Below the pieces are notes generated by a model. It had not been told where the DNA came from. It worked only from the letters and a program-made list of their open reading frames with translations, and made no database searches. A stretch of 64,000 nucleotides of DNA from Neisseriaceae bacterium TC5R-5 (GTDB taxonomy: Bacteria; Pseudomonadota; Gammaproteobacteria; Burkholderiales; Chromobacteriaceae), in assembly GCA_020830965.2 (NCBI GenBank), contig JACCFC020000002.1, positions 186,001 through 250,000 of the forward strand, given 5' to 3'. Position numbers and translations under genes: made by a program. Below, piece by piece: positions 22,326 to 33,661 of the stretch; the stretch's first letter is position 1, and each line of letters begins with the position of its first letter.

Positions 22326-22346
22326 CCTGCTCTTGGCAGGTTTTTT
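22326..22346 (+). other. Terminator-like hairpin in the dnaA leader
   Basis: CCTGC (22326-22330) pairs with GCAGG (22336-22340) around a 5-base loop and is followed by six T. It lies only 21 bases upstream of the dnaA start codon. The stem is short, so termination would be partial at most; it could act as an attenuator. Confidence 0.45.
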
Positions 22347-22367
22347 GCCCTTACTTGCGTGCACGTA

Positions 22368-23777
22368 ATGAATGAACTGGATCAATTCTGGCCTGGCTGT
22401 TTAGCTCGCCTGGAAGCCGAACTGTCTTCGCAGCAGTTCAACACTTGGATTAAACCCCTAACCGCAGAAACCACCGAAGAAGGGGTGGCTCTGTTTGCGC
22501 CTAATCGCTTTATCATGCAATTCATTAAAGACCGCTTCATGGGTCGAATCGAAGAGCTGGCAGCAGAAATGATTGGCGAGTCACCAGTAGAACTGCGTTT
22601 AGGCAAACCGGCAGCCAAACCGGTAAGCAACACCAGTATGACGGGAATGAATACAGAAACTAAAATCCCGTCGACCCATAACCCCAACAGCACAAGCAAT
22701 GCGCCATCGCAAGCCAAACAGGCCGCCGTTAAAGCCATTGGCGGCAGTCATGAAAGTACCCGCTTAAACCCCTCTTTCACCTTTGAAACGCTAGTCACCG
22801 GTAAGGGCAACCAGCTAGCGCGTGCTGCGGCCATGCAAATTGCCGAAAACCCAGGCGATCAGGCCTATAACCCGCTCTTTGTCTATGGTGGTGTTGGCTT
22901 AGGTAAAACTCACTTGATTCAAGCAATTGGCAATCATGTATTTCAAAAAAACCCACAAGCCAAAGTTCGCTACATTCATGCCGAACGCTACGTAGCCGAC
23001 ATCATGCGAGCCTATCAGCACAAAGCGTTTGACGAATTCAAACGCTACTATCACTCGTTAGATCTGCTGCTGATTGACGATATCCAATTCTTTGCTGGCA
23101 AAAACCGCACTCAAGAAGAATTCTTCTATGCGTTTAACGCCCTGATAGAAGGGGGTAAACAAGTCATCATGACTTGTGACAGCTACCCCAAACAGATAGA
23201 AGGCATGGAAGAACGGCTCATTTCTCGCTTCTCCTGGGGGCTGACGGTAGAAATCCAACCACCAGAACTGGAAATGCGCGTTGCTATTCTGATGAAGAAG
23301 GCTGAGGCCGATAACCTTAAGCTTGAGCACAATGTCGCCTTTTTTATTGCCCAAAACGTACGCTCTAATGTGCGTGAACTGGAAGGGGCGCTCAAGCGCG
23401 TTGTCGCCTATGCGCGCTTTACCAACCAGAGTATTTCTCTGGAGCTCGTCAAAGAAGCACTGAAAGATATTCTTGCTGCGGGCAACCGTCAGATCACCAT
23501 CGATACCATCCAAAAAACGGTGGCGGAATACTACAAAATCAAACTATCCGACATGCACAGCAAAAAGCGCAGTCGCGACATTGCCCGCCCACGCCAGGTC
23601 GCCATGACACTGGCTAAAGAACTTACCCAACTCTCGTTGCCCAATATTGGCGATGCTTTTGGCGGTCGTGACCACACCACGGTGCTACACGCCTGCAAAA
23701 CCATTGCTGAAATGCGCGGTAGTGATGAAGACATCGCTCACGATTACGACACACTGCTGGCTATGTTACGTAACTAA
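22368..23777 (+). CDS. dnaA: Chromosomal replication initiator protein DnaA
   Basis: Binds DnaA boxes and melts the origin. From the ATG at 22368 ([19 protein letters not shown]) it is 469 residues, with domain I at about 1-80, a variable linker rich in N, T and S (about 85-130), an AAA+ domain with Walker [10 protein letters not shown] at 174-182 and Walker B LLLIDDIQ at 233-240, and domain IV with [13 protein letters not shown] near the C-terminus. An in-frame start at 22317 is possible but would begin upstream of the leader hairpin and adds non-homologous residues. No strong ribosome site is seen. dnaN follows after 53 bases. Confidence 0.97.
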   Translation: MNELDQFWPGCLARLEAELSSQQFNTWIKPLTAETTEEGVALFAPNRFIMQFIKDRFMGRIEELAAEMIGESPVELRLGKPAAKPVSNTSMTGMNTETKIPSTHNPNSTSNAPSQAKQAAVKAIGGSHESTRLNPSFTFETLVTGKGNQLARAAAMQIAENPGDQAYNPLFVYGGVGLGKTHLIQAIGNHVFQKNPQAKVRYIHAERYVADIMRAYQHKAFDEFKRYYHSLDLLLIDDIQFFAGKNRTQEEFFYAFNALIEGGKQVIMTCDSYPKQIEGMEERLISRFSWGLTVEIQPPELEMRVAILMKKAEADNLKLEHNVAFFIAQNVRSNVRELEGALKRVVAYARFTNQSISLELVKEALKDILAAGNRQITIDTIQKTVAEYYKIKLSDMHSKKRSRDIARPRQVAMTLAKELTQLSLPNIGDAFGGRDHTTVLHACKTIAEMRGSDEDIAHDYDTLLAMLRN

Positions 23778-23830
23778 GTCATGACAACCCTTTTTTCAAA
23801 CCACACCATTAACACTCGGGAGCCTGCCAC

Positions 23831-24940
23831 ATGCTGATCCTGCAAGCCGAACGCGATGCCCTGCTCAAGCCACTGCTGGCAGTAACAGGCATTGTTGAAC
23901 GCCGTCACACGCTGCCTATTCTGTCGAATGTTCTGATTGAAAAAAAAGACGGGCAAGTGGGTTTTCTGGCGACTGATCTGGAAATTCAAATCACGACAGC
24001 CAGCCCTGAACAGCTGAGCGGGGACGACTTCAGACTCACAACCTCAGCCAAAAAGCTGCAGGATATTCTGCGTGCACTGCCGAATAATGTAGTTGTTACG
24101 CTGGAACAGGCAGCCGCGGGCAAGCTCACCCTCAAAGCCGGCAAAAGCCGCTTCAACCTGCAAACCTTGCCGGCAGACGACTTCCCGCTACTCTCCGTAG
24201 CCGATGCCGGCGAAGTGAGCCTCACACTGAGCCAGCAAGAACTTAAGCGCCTAATCTCCCAGGTGCAGTTTGCTATGGCCGTGCAGGATATTCGCTACTA
24301 CCTTAATGGCCTGCTCATGCAAACCGATGGCAATCAAGTACGGCTGGTTGCTACCGATGGCCATCGCCTGGCGTTTGCCAGTACCGAAATTAGCCATAGC
24401 CTGCCCAAAAGCGAAGTCATCTTACCGCGCAAAACCATTATCGAACTTTACAAGCTACTGCAGGACAGCGAAGACGAAATCAAAATTGAAGTCCTCGCCA
24501 ACCAAGTGCGGTTTGCTTTTGGCAGCACGGTGATTATCAGCAAGGTAGTCGATGGCAAATTCCCCGACTACAACCGAGTTATCCCGCTGGATAACGACAA
24601 GATATTTCTGATCAATCGCCTCGAACTACTGCACGCCTTGCAACGTGCCGCCATTTTGGCAAACGAAAAATTCCGTGGCGTGCGGGTTATTCTCAAACCC
24701 GGCGTCATGTCAATACTCTGTACCAATGGCGAACAAGAAGAAGCGGAAGAAGAACTGGAAATCGCTTACCAGGGAGAAACTCTGGAAATCGGCTTCAACA
24801 TCAATTACCTGATGGATGTTCTGACCAACCTGCCACTGGACACCCTGCAACTCGCCTTCGGAGATGCCAACCGCAGTACCCTCGTCACCATCCCGGAAGT
24901 GAACAACTTCAAATATATCGTGATGCCGATGCGGATTTAA
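23831..24940 (+). CDS. dnaN: DNA polymerase III beta subunit (sliding clamp)
   Basis: Processivity clamp of 369 residues. The protein begins MLILQAERDALLKPL and shows the three repeated clamp domains; GIVERRHTLPILSNVLIE near residue 20 and YIVMPMRI at the C-terminus are family hallmarks. GGGAG upstream of the ATG serves as ribosome site. It sits between dnaA and gyrB and lacks recF between itself and gyrB, as in many betaproteobacteria. Probably cotranscribed with dnaA. Confidence 0.97.
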   Translation: MLILQAERDALLKPLLAVTGIVERRHTLPILSNVLIEKKDGQVGFLATDLEIQITTASPEQLSGDDFRLTTSAKKLQDILRALPNNVVVTLEQAAAGKLTLKAGKSRFNLQTLPADDFPLLSVADAGEVSLTLSQQELKRLISQVQFAMAVQDIRYYLNGLLMQTDGNQVRLVATDGHRLAFASTEISHSLPKSEVILPRKTIIELYKLLQDSEDEIKIEVLANQVRFAFGSTVIISKVVDGKFPDYNRVIPLDNDKIFLINRLELLHALQRAAILANEKFRGVRVILKPGVMSILCTNGEQEEAEEELEIAYQGETLEIGFNINYLMDVLTNLPLDTLQLAFGDANRSTLVTIPEVNNFKYIVMPMRI

Positions 24941-25017
24941 CGCAGAAGGAAGTGAGCGGGAGGGCTCCCCCTCCCAAAGAAACCCTTAGATTGACCGGTA
25001 GGGCAAGCAGAACATAG

Positions 25018-27435
<2,418 letters not shown>

Positions 27436-27486
27436 GTGTTGTCAGATAACCCTTATTAGGGTGCACTAAACTGTATTAGTGCAAAA

Positions 27487-27517
27487 ATAAAGCCCCCCTT
27501 TAACAGGGGCTTTATTT
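27487..27517 (+). terminator. Intrinsic terminator after gyrB
   Basis: A perfect 10-bp stem ATAAAGCCCC (27487-27496) with GGGGCTTTAT (27506-27515), 9-base loop, ending in T. Located about 50 bases after the gyrB stop. Confidence 0.9.
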
Positions 27518-27734
27518 CATTGTGCTTAGTAAAAAATGGGAATGGATATTTTTAATGGATGTGCGAACGATGGCGTCAAATAATCATTTGGTATAGATTT
27601 ACCTAGATGAGCTGCTTTTCCCTGATGTTATTTCTGTATTGGTAAAGTCGGTAATAACTCTGGTCCGGACCAGTAATCACCAGATACGCTTCTGTTACAG
27701 TTGGCGAAGGCTGGTACTTGAAAGGTTATTCGTA

Positions 27735-28076
27735 GTTCGACAAGCTCAGCACGAACGGGGACAGGTAAATTCACCAGGAGCGAGGCGAGTCTAGGCACAC
27801 CGCAAACAGAGCTGATATAGACTCACCAGCAGGGTAACAATCAACTTGCTTTGCTACCCGTTCGCCCTGAGCTTGTTGAAGGGCAGTACACGAAGCCCCG
27901 TTCATGCTTCGACAAGCTCAGCACGAACGGGGATGGGTAAATTCACCACGAGCGAGGCGAGTCTAGGCACACCAGCAGGGCAACAACCAGCTTACTTTTC
28001 TACCCGTTCGCCCTGAGCTTGTCGAAGGGCAGTACACGAAGCCCCGTTCATGCTTCGACAAGCTCAGCACGGACGG
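27735..28076. repeat. Cluster of five REP-like palindromes within an imperfect tandem repeat
   Basis: Elements of the type TTCGACAAGCTCAGCACGAA or its relative CGCCCTGAGCTTGTCGAA occur at 27735-27758, 27857-27884, 27897-27932, 28003-28030 and 28043-28076, in alternating orientation. They are embedded in a longer unit: GTCTAGGCACACC at 27789 and 27961 (172 bp apart) and ACCCGTTCGCCCTGAG at 27856 and 28002 (146 bp apart, one copy having lost about 26 bp). A third partial copy (GTAAATTCACCA) follows at 28085. The rest of the 27518-28182 gap shows no gene. Such REP-like repeats are widespread in proteobacteria; further members occur at 42339-42456. Confidence 0.85.
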
Positions 28077-28182
28077 ATACCGATGTAAATTCACCATGAA
28101 TGGCGCCGTGCAAACTCACCACAAACGTGGTTGCTACAGCTTCGTCACCAACGAGAAGCCTACTGACCAAGAGGGGGCAGGT

Positions 28183-28479
28183 ATGAAACCATTTTGGGTT
28201 TATATCGTGCAGTGTGCTAATGGCTGTTATTACACCGGTCATACTGACAACCTTGGGCAACGTTTGGCGCAACATATAGCCGGTGCGATACCCAGTTGTT
28301 ATACATTCAAGCACCGCCCGGTAACGCTGGTTTTTAGTCAGGCCTGTACCAGCCGTGAGGAAGCTTTGACAGCTGAACGACAAATTAAAGGCTGGAGCCG
28401 GAAAAAGAAGGAGGCGATGATGAGGGGTGACTGGCAGGAAGTATCCCGGTTAGCTCGCTCAAGTTCAGGGAGAAAGTAG
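28183..28479 (+). CDS. GIY-YIG nuclease-domain protein (YhbQ-like)
   Basis: A 98-residue single-domain protein. The ATG at 28183 is chosen for the GAGGGGG ribosome site at 28170-28176 and because it starts the domain directly: MKPFWVYIVQCANGCYYTGH gives the paired Y-V-Y-I and Y-Y-T-G motif, followed by NLGQRLAQH (Arg) and the SREEALTAERQIKGWSRKKK helix with the conserved Glu. Such proteins are predicted DNA endonucleases of the UPF0213 group; the physiological role is not established here. It is preceded by the REP cluster. Confidence 0.88.
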   Translation: MKPFWVYIVQCANGCYYTGHTDNLGQRLAQHIAGAIPSCYTFKHRPVTLVFSQACTSREEALTAERQIKGWSRKKKEAMMRGDWQEVSRLARSSSGRK

Positions 28480-28583
28480 CAAAAAATTTGTAAGGTCGTT
28501 TGGTTGCAAGAGCATCAAGTAATGCACTATCTTTTGAGCGCGCTCCTGCAACAAGCTCAAGCTACCCACTCCCGTTTACCTCC

Positions 28584-29633
28584 ATGCAACGCAAAATCAT
28601 CCACATCGACTGTGACTGCTTCTACGCCGCTATCGAAATGCGCGATCAGCCGGCGCTGAGCACGCGTCCGCTGGCCGTGGGTGGCCAGCCGGGCCAGCGT
28701 GGGGTGATTGCTACCTGTAATTATCCGGCACGTCGCTACGGCATACATTCGGCCATGTCCTCCGCTCGTGCCCTGCAGCTTTGCCCCGAGCTGCTGATTC
28801 TGCCACCGGATATGGCGCGCTATCGTGCCGCCAGTCAGCAAATCATGCAGATTTATCAGCGCTACACCGAACGGATAGAACCGCTGTCGCTGGACGAAGC
28901 CTATCTGGACGTCACCGGTCAGCCGCACGAGCAAGGCAGCGCCACGCGGATGGCTGAAGCGATTCGGCGGCAGATTCGGCAGGAGGTCGGCATTACTGCT
29001 TCAGCCGGTATTGCCGCCAATAAGTTTTTGGCCAAAGTGGCCAGTGACTGGCATAAGCCTGACGGGCAGTTTCTGATTCGCCCGGCGCAGGTTACCGACT
29101 TTGTGGCCAGCTTGCCGGTGGCGCGTATTCATGGTGTTGGGAAAGTCACCGCACAAAAGCTACACCGTTTGGGCGTGCGTCTGTGCCGTGATTTGTGGTC
29201 TTGGGAGCGCACCGAATTACTGCGCCAGTTCGGCCGTTTTGGCGAGCGTTTATATGATTTATCACGCGGTATTGATGAACGGCCGGTCTCAAGCGACCGG
29301 GGCCGTAAATCGATTAGTGTCGAAGAAACCTATATTGAAGATTTGCCGGATCTGGCTGCTTGTCTGGCCAAGTTACCGGAGTTGGTAGAGGAGCTGCATG
29401 GCCGCCTGGCACGGCATGATCAGCCACCGTTTAAAGGTGTATCGATAAAGCTGAAGTTTGATGATTTCAGCCAAACCACGGTGGAGCAAGCGGCGACGCG
29501 ATTATCTTTATCACATTTTGGTGAGTTGCTGAGCACTGGTTTTGCCCGCGCCAAGCGGCCGGTACGGCTGGTGGGGGTGGGTGTCAGGCTGGCGGAGACG
29601 CCAGAGTACCCGCTACAACTATCGTTGTTTTAA
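28584..29633 (+). CDS. dinB: DNA polymerase IV (Y family)
   Basis: Error-prone translesion polymerase of 349 residues from the ATG at 28584 (MQRKIIHIDCDCFYAAIEMR). The catalytic carboxylates are in HIDCDCF (Asp9) and LSLDEAYLDV (Asp-Glu at about 104-105). The position of the steric gate is Tyr14, where E. coli Pol IV has Phe13; Tyr is used in other Y-family enzymes. The helix-hairpin-helix and little-finger regions follow, and the tail YPLQLSLF is a likely clamp-binding motif (QLSLF). Longer in-frame starts (28500) lack homology. No LexA box was recognised. Confidence 0.95.
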   Translation: MQRKIIHIDCDCFYAAIEMRDQPALSTRPLAVGGQPGQRGVIATCNYPARRYGIHSAMSSARALQLCPELLILPPDMARYRAASQQIMQIYQRYTERIEPLSLDEAYLDVTGQPHEQGSATRMAEAIRRQIRQEVGITASAGIAANKFLAKVASDWHKPDGQFLIRPAQVTDFVASLPVARIHGVGKVTAQKLHRLGVRLCRDLWSWERTELLRQFGRFGERLYDLSRGIDERPVSSDRGRKSISVEETYIEDLPDLAACLAKLPELVEELHGRLARHDQPPFKGVSIKLKFDDFSQTTVEQAATRLSLSHFGELLSTGFARAKRPVRLVGVGVRLAETPEYPLQLSLF

Positions 29634-29696
29634 CCACGGCTCTGATGGGAAGCCTGGTTTACTGTCGTTCCCAGCTGTGTTGGATAACAGCCTGAG

Positions 29697-29722
29697 TAGA
29701 GACAAGGCATGCCTTGTCTCTA
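29697..29722. repeat. Perfect 26-bp palindrome upstream of uvrD
   Basis: TAGAGACAAGGCA (29697-29709) is followed with no spacer by its exact reverse complement (29710-29722). As DNA it can form a cruciform, and as RNA a hairpin. It lies between dinB and uvrD, 48 bases before the uvrD start. Short palindromes of this general shape around a central GCATGC occur as dispersed repeats in other bacteria; no second copy was noticed in this window. Confidence 0.85.
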
Positions 29723-29770
29723 GCCATGTCATGTAAAATGCCGTTTTGCTCGAACTGATAGATAACCACC

Positions 29771-31915
29771 ATGACTGATTTGCTCGCTGGTCTTAATCCG
29801 GAACAACTACGCGCCGTTACCTGGCCTGCCAAGAGTGCGCTAGTACTGGCCGGGGCCGGTAGTGGCAAAACCCGGGTACTGACTACGCGGATTGCCTGGT
29901 TACTGTCCACTCATCAGGTACAGCCGAGTGGCGTGCTAGCGGTAACCTTTACCAATAAAGCCTCGCGGGAGATGCAAACCCGGCTGTCGGCCATGGTACC
30001 GGTGCGGGTACACACGATGTGGATAGGGACTTTTCATGGTTTGTGTAATCGTTTTTTACGCTCACATTACCGTGATGCCGGCCTGCCACAGGCTTTTCAG
30101 ATACTCGACTCTGCCGATCAGCAAGCCGCCATCAAGCGCCTGTTAAAAAGCCTGCAACTTTCTGACGAAAAATTTCCGCCACGAGCCGTGCAAAGCTTTA
30201 TCAATGGCCATAAAGAGGCGGGAGTACGCGCCGGGCAACTTCCCCCGCCCATTACACCGTACGAAGCCAAACAGATTGAGCTCTACGCCGCTTACGATGC
30301 GCAATGCCAGCGTGAAGGTGTCGTCGATTTTGCCGAGCTGCTGTTACGCAGCTATGAGCTACTTAGCCACAACCAGGCCTTGCGCCAGCATTATTGCAGT
30401 CGCTTCAGCCATATTTTGGTGGATGAGTTTCAGGATACCAATCGCTTACAGTATGCCTGGCTGAAATTACTGGCAGGAGAGCAGGGCGTCTTGTTCGCGG
30501 TAGGAGATGATGACCAGAGTATTTACGGGTTTCGTGGTGCTGAGGTGGGTAATATGCGTGCGCTACTCAGTGATTTTGGCGTCAGTGAGCCGGTGCGCTT
30601 GGAGCAGAATTACCGTTCCATGGGCCATATTCTGAACGCTGCCAATGCACTGATTGAACAAAACGATGGCCGCTTGGGCAAGAATCTGTGGACAGATGCC
30701 GGTGAGGGCGAAAAAATTCGCCAGTATCAGGCCTACTCCGATAGCGACGAAGCCGAATTCATTGCCGATGAAGTGCGCAGCCTGCTGCGTGATGGCCTCA
30801 ATCTATCTTCGATGGCGATTCTGTATCGTTCCAATGCGCAATCCCGGGTACTGGAACACATGCTGGTCAAGGCCAATATTCCTTATCGCATTTATGGTGG
30901 GCTGCGCTTTTTCGAGCGCCAGGAAGTCAAACATGCGCTGGCCTACTTACGCTTGATTGCCGACCCGCACAGCGATATCGCCCTGCTGCGGGTAATCAAT
31001 ATCCCCACTCGTGGCATCGGTGCCCGTACCGTCGAAAACCTGCAAACGGTGGGCCAAGAGCAAGGCGTTGCCTTGTGGCAGGCCGCCTGTACTGCCGGTA
31101 GTGGTCGCACAGCCGCCAAACTGGGTGAGTTTGTATTGCTGATTGAACGGCTACGCCAGCGCAGTCAAGGCCTGACACTGGCCGAAACGGTTAGCCTGGC
31201 GATTGATGATTCTGGCTTGCGCGAGATGTATCAACAGGACAAAAAGGAAGGCGAGGAGCGGCTGGAGAACCTGGACGAGCTGATTAATGCGGCCAGCCAT
31301 TTTTTCCCGGAAGACCCGGAGCAGGCACTCAGCGAGTTTCTCAACGCTGCCAGTCTGGAAGGGGGTGAACATCAGGCCGAAGCCGGCAGCGATGCTTTGC
31401 AACTGATGACTGTGCATGCGGCCAAAGGGCTGGAATTTGACGCCGTGTTTGTTTCCGGCCTGGAGGAGGGGCTGTTTCCACATGAGAACAGCTTGCAGGA
31501 CAGCAAAGGTTTGCAAGAAGAACGGCGCTTGATGTATGTGGCGGTAACACGTGCGCGTCAGCGCCTGTATTTGTCGCATGCACAAAGCCGGATGCTGCAC
31601 GGACAAAGCCGCTATCCCATCCGTTCGCGCTTTATCGACGAAATTCCGACTGAGTTAATCCACAACTTATCTGCTACAGTAGAACAAGCTAGTCCATCAG
31701 CATTTAGACCCTCCGGCACCCCTCGCTATCAAAGCATCAGCTCGGATTATCAGGGCTTTCGTATTGGGCAATCGGTTGCTCATGCCAAATTTGGTTGTGG
31801 TCTGGTAATCAATGCCGAGGGCAGTAAAAATGATGTACGCTTACAAATCAACTTTGGTGAGCAGGGCATCAAGTGGCTGGATCTGCATTATGCCAAACTG
31901 GAACTGCTAAGTTAA
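29771..31915 (+). CDS. uvrD: DNA helicase II, UvrD type
   Basis: Superfamily 1A 3'-5' helicase acting in nucleotide excision and mismatch repair. The 714 residues match UvrD (about 720). Seen motifs: I AGAGSGKTR at about 28-36; Ia AVTFTNKASREM; II VDEFQDTNRLQYAW; III GDDDQSIYGFRGA; IV LEQNYRS; V LMTVHAAKGLEFDAVF; VI EERRLMYVAVTRARQRLYL. The C-terminal Tudor-like segment with VAHAKFGCGLVI and IKWLDLHYAKLELL separates it from Rep. It is a stand-alone gene behind the palindrome at 29697. Confidence 0.95.
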   Translation: MTDLLAGLNPEQLRAVTWPAKSALVLAGAGSGKTRVLTTRIAWLLSTHQVQPSGVLAVTFTNKASREMQTRLSAMVPVRVHTMWIGTFHGLCNRFLRSHYRDAGLPQAFQILDSADQQAAIKRLLKSLQLSDEKFPPRAVQSFINGHKEAGVRAGQLPPPITPYEAKQIELYAAYDAQCQREGVVDFAELLLRSYELLSHNQALRQHYCSRFSHILVDEFQDTNRLQYAWLKLLAGEQGVLFAVGDDDQSIYGFRGAEVGNMRALLSDFGVSEPVRLEQNYRSMGHILNAANALIEQNDGRLGKNLWTDAGEGEKIRQYQAYSDSDEAEFIADEVRSLLRDGLNLSSMAILYRSNAQSRVLEHMLVKANIPYRIYGGLRFFERQEVKHALAYLRLIADPHSDIALLRVINIPTRGIGARTVENLQTVGQEQGVALWQAACTAGSGRTAAKLGEFVLLIERLRQRSQGLTLAETVSLAIDDSGLREMYQQDKKEGEERLENLDELINAASHFFPEDPEQALSEFLNAASLEGGEHQAEAGSDALQLMTVHAAKGLEFDAVFVSGLEEGLFPHENSLQDSKGLQEERRLMYVAVTRARQRLYLSHAQSRMLHGQSRYPIRSRFIDEIPTELIHNLSATVEQASPSAFRPSGTPRYQSISSDYQGFRIGQSVAHAKFGCGLVINAEGSKNDVRLQINFGEQGIKWLDLHYAKLELLS

Positions 31916-31948
31916 GCAGCTAACAATGGGGCCGTTACTTAAACGACT

Positions 31949-33661
31949 ATGCCAACTCCCAATTCCGAGTCCAATACTTATCAGAGCGTGGTGAGCGCAA
32001 AGACACCAGCTCGCCGCCAAAATAACTATCAAGACCCGTTCCGCCAGCGCCTGTTTCTGATTATTGACAGCCTGCCGGAAATGCAGCGCGCCATGGCGAT
32101 GACTTTGTCTTCATTTGGCGCTGACAAAGTCGAGTTCGCCAGCAAGGCCAGTGATGCGCTCTCCAAAATGGCTAAATTCAATTTTGATGTAGTGCTGTGT
32201 GATTACGATTTAGGCAATGGTTATGATGGCCTTTATCTGTATGAAGAAGTCAAAGAACGCCATCTGATCAAGCAGTCCTGTGTGTTTATGATTGTCACCG
32301 GCGAACGTCGTTCGCAACGGGTGATTTCCGCTGCCGAGCTGATGCCGGACGACTATCTGCTCAAGCCCTTCACCGGCGAAATACTGCGTGGCCGTCTGGA
32401 AAAGGCGATGCGCCGGCGCGAAGCCTTCCGCGCGGTGGACAATGCCATCATGCGTGATGAATACTTGGCAGCGATTGAGATTTGCGACCGGAAAATTGCC
32501 GAGCAAAACGAGTTTATTCTCGACTTTATGAAGCTGAAGGGCTCGCTGGCGCTCAAAATCAGCGATTTTGACAATGCACGCAATCTGTATATGGCAGTAT
32601 TACGTATCAAGCCGTTACCCTGGGCCAAAATGGGACTAGCCAAAGCCTTGGCTAGTCTCAAAGCTGTGGATGAAGCGCGCCTGCTCTTTGAAGAAGTGCT
32701 CACCGACAATGAACGAGTCATGGAAGCCTATGACTGGCTGGCCAAGCTGCATCGCCGTAATCATGATCTGGATCAGGCCCAGGCGACCTTGAAGCAGGCT
32801 ACCGAGCTGTCACCAGTGGTATTTCGACGACAACAACAACTGGCCGAAGTGGCGCTGCTCAATAATCAACTCGATGTGGCCGAAGCGGCCAGCCAAACCA
32901 CGCTGGACATTGCCAAATACACCTGGCACCGCAGCCCCACCCACTATGCCACGCTGGCACGCATACAGCTGGCTCGAGGTGATACCGCCACCGTCGGCCG
33001 CACCCTGGCCAATCTACGTCGCGACTACCGCTATAACCAGCAAGGCGAATGGATGGCCAAAATTGTCGATAGCCAGTTGCAACACAAAAACGGGCACCAA
33101 GACAAAGCCAGACAACTACTCAAAGATGCCGAAATAGAATACCGACAGCTAGCCCCCGGCCTTAGCCCGGAGGCACAGATGGAATTTGCCCGCGCCTGCT
33201 ACGCGCAACGCCAAACCGATTCCGGCAATGCCGTGATGAGCGATTTGGTACGCAACCACCACGATGATGAAGAGCTGCTGGCCAGTTGTGGTGAGATGTT
33301 CAGTGAAATCGGCTTGAGTGATCTGGGCGAAAAACTGATCACTGAAAATGTAAAGTCGGTATTTGAACTCAACAACCAGGCGGTACGTGAAGCGCAGGCT
33401 GGTCAGTTTGATCTGGCAATTGAACGCTTCATCAAAGCACACGGAGAAATGCCGCAAAATATGCAGGTAATGCTCAATCTGATCAATGCCACCATGGCCT
33501 ATGTACACCGTCAGGGCTGGCACGAAAGTCATATGCGCCGTGCGCACGACATGCTAGGCAAAGCACGCGAGCTAGCTCCCACCAATAGCAAATTACAGAA
33601 AATACTGCCCGCTTGGCGAGCCTTAGTCGAGAAAATGGACAAAGCACAATGGGTGCGTTAA
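31949..33661 (+). CDS. Response regulator with TPR output region (VieB-like)
   Basis: A 570-residue two-component receiver protein without a DNA-binding domain. Residues about 34-150 are a REC domain with phosphoacceptor Asp85 (LCDYDLG), Thr117 (MIVTGE) and Lys139 (YLLKPF). The rest is helical with several tetratricopeptide-like repeats (for example AKMGLAKALASLKAVDEARL, YDWLAKLHRRNHDLDQAQAT), so the output is probably protein binding. Similar architecture is known in VieB of Vibrio. Its end overlaps the next response regulator by 13 bases. No histidine kinase is adjacent. Confidence 0.88.
   Translation: MPTPNSESNTYQSVVSAKTPARRQNNYQDPFRQRLFLIIDSLPEMQRAMAMTLSSFGADKVEFASKASDALSKMAKFNFDVVLCDYDLGNGYDGLYLYEEVKERHLIKQSCVFMIVTGERRSQRVISAAELMPDDYLLKPFTGEILRGRLEKAMRRREAFRAVDNAIMRDEYLAAIEICDRKIAEQNEFILDFMKLKGSLALKISDFDNARNLYMAVLRIKPLPWAKMGLAKALASLKAVDEARLLFEEVLTDNERVMEAYDWLAKLHRRNHDLDQAQATLKQATELSPVVFRRQQQLAEVALLNNQLDVAEAASQTTLDIAKYTWHRSPTHYATLARIQLARGDTATVGRTLANLRRDYRYNQQGEWMAKIVDSQLQHKNGHQDKARQLLKDAEIEYRQLAPGLSPEAQMEFARACYAQRQTDSGNAVMSDLVRNHHDDEELLASCGEMFSEIGLSDLGEKLITENVKSVFELNNQAVREAQAGQFDLAIERFIKAHGEMPQNMQVMLNLINATMAYVHRQGWHESHMRRAHDMLGKARELAPTNSKLQKILPAWRALVEKMDKAQWVR

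Larger units (their letters stand above)
22015..22367. other. rpmH-dnaA intergenic region, candidate oriC
   Basis: A 353-base gap in the classic position for a chromosomal origin. It holds one perfect DnaA box (TGTGGATAA, 22103-22111, minus orientation) and one near match (TTATACACC, 22169-22177). AT-rich stretches occur at 22240-22260. Two boxes are few for an oriC; the identification rests mainly on gene order and is weakened by the strand composition described in the findings. Confidence 0.45.

Noticed and set aside
27518..28182. CRISPR-like array after gyrB
   Set aside because: The repeats alternate in orientation, have unequal spacing, and match REP-type palindromes; no cas genes are nearby.
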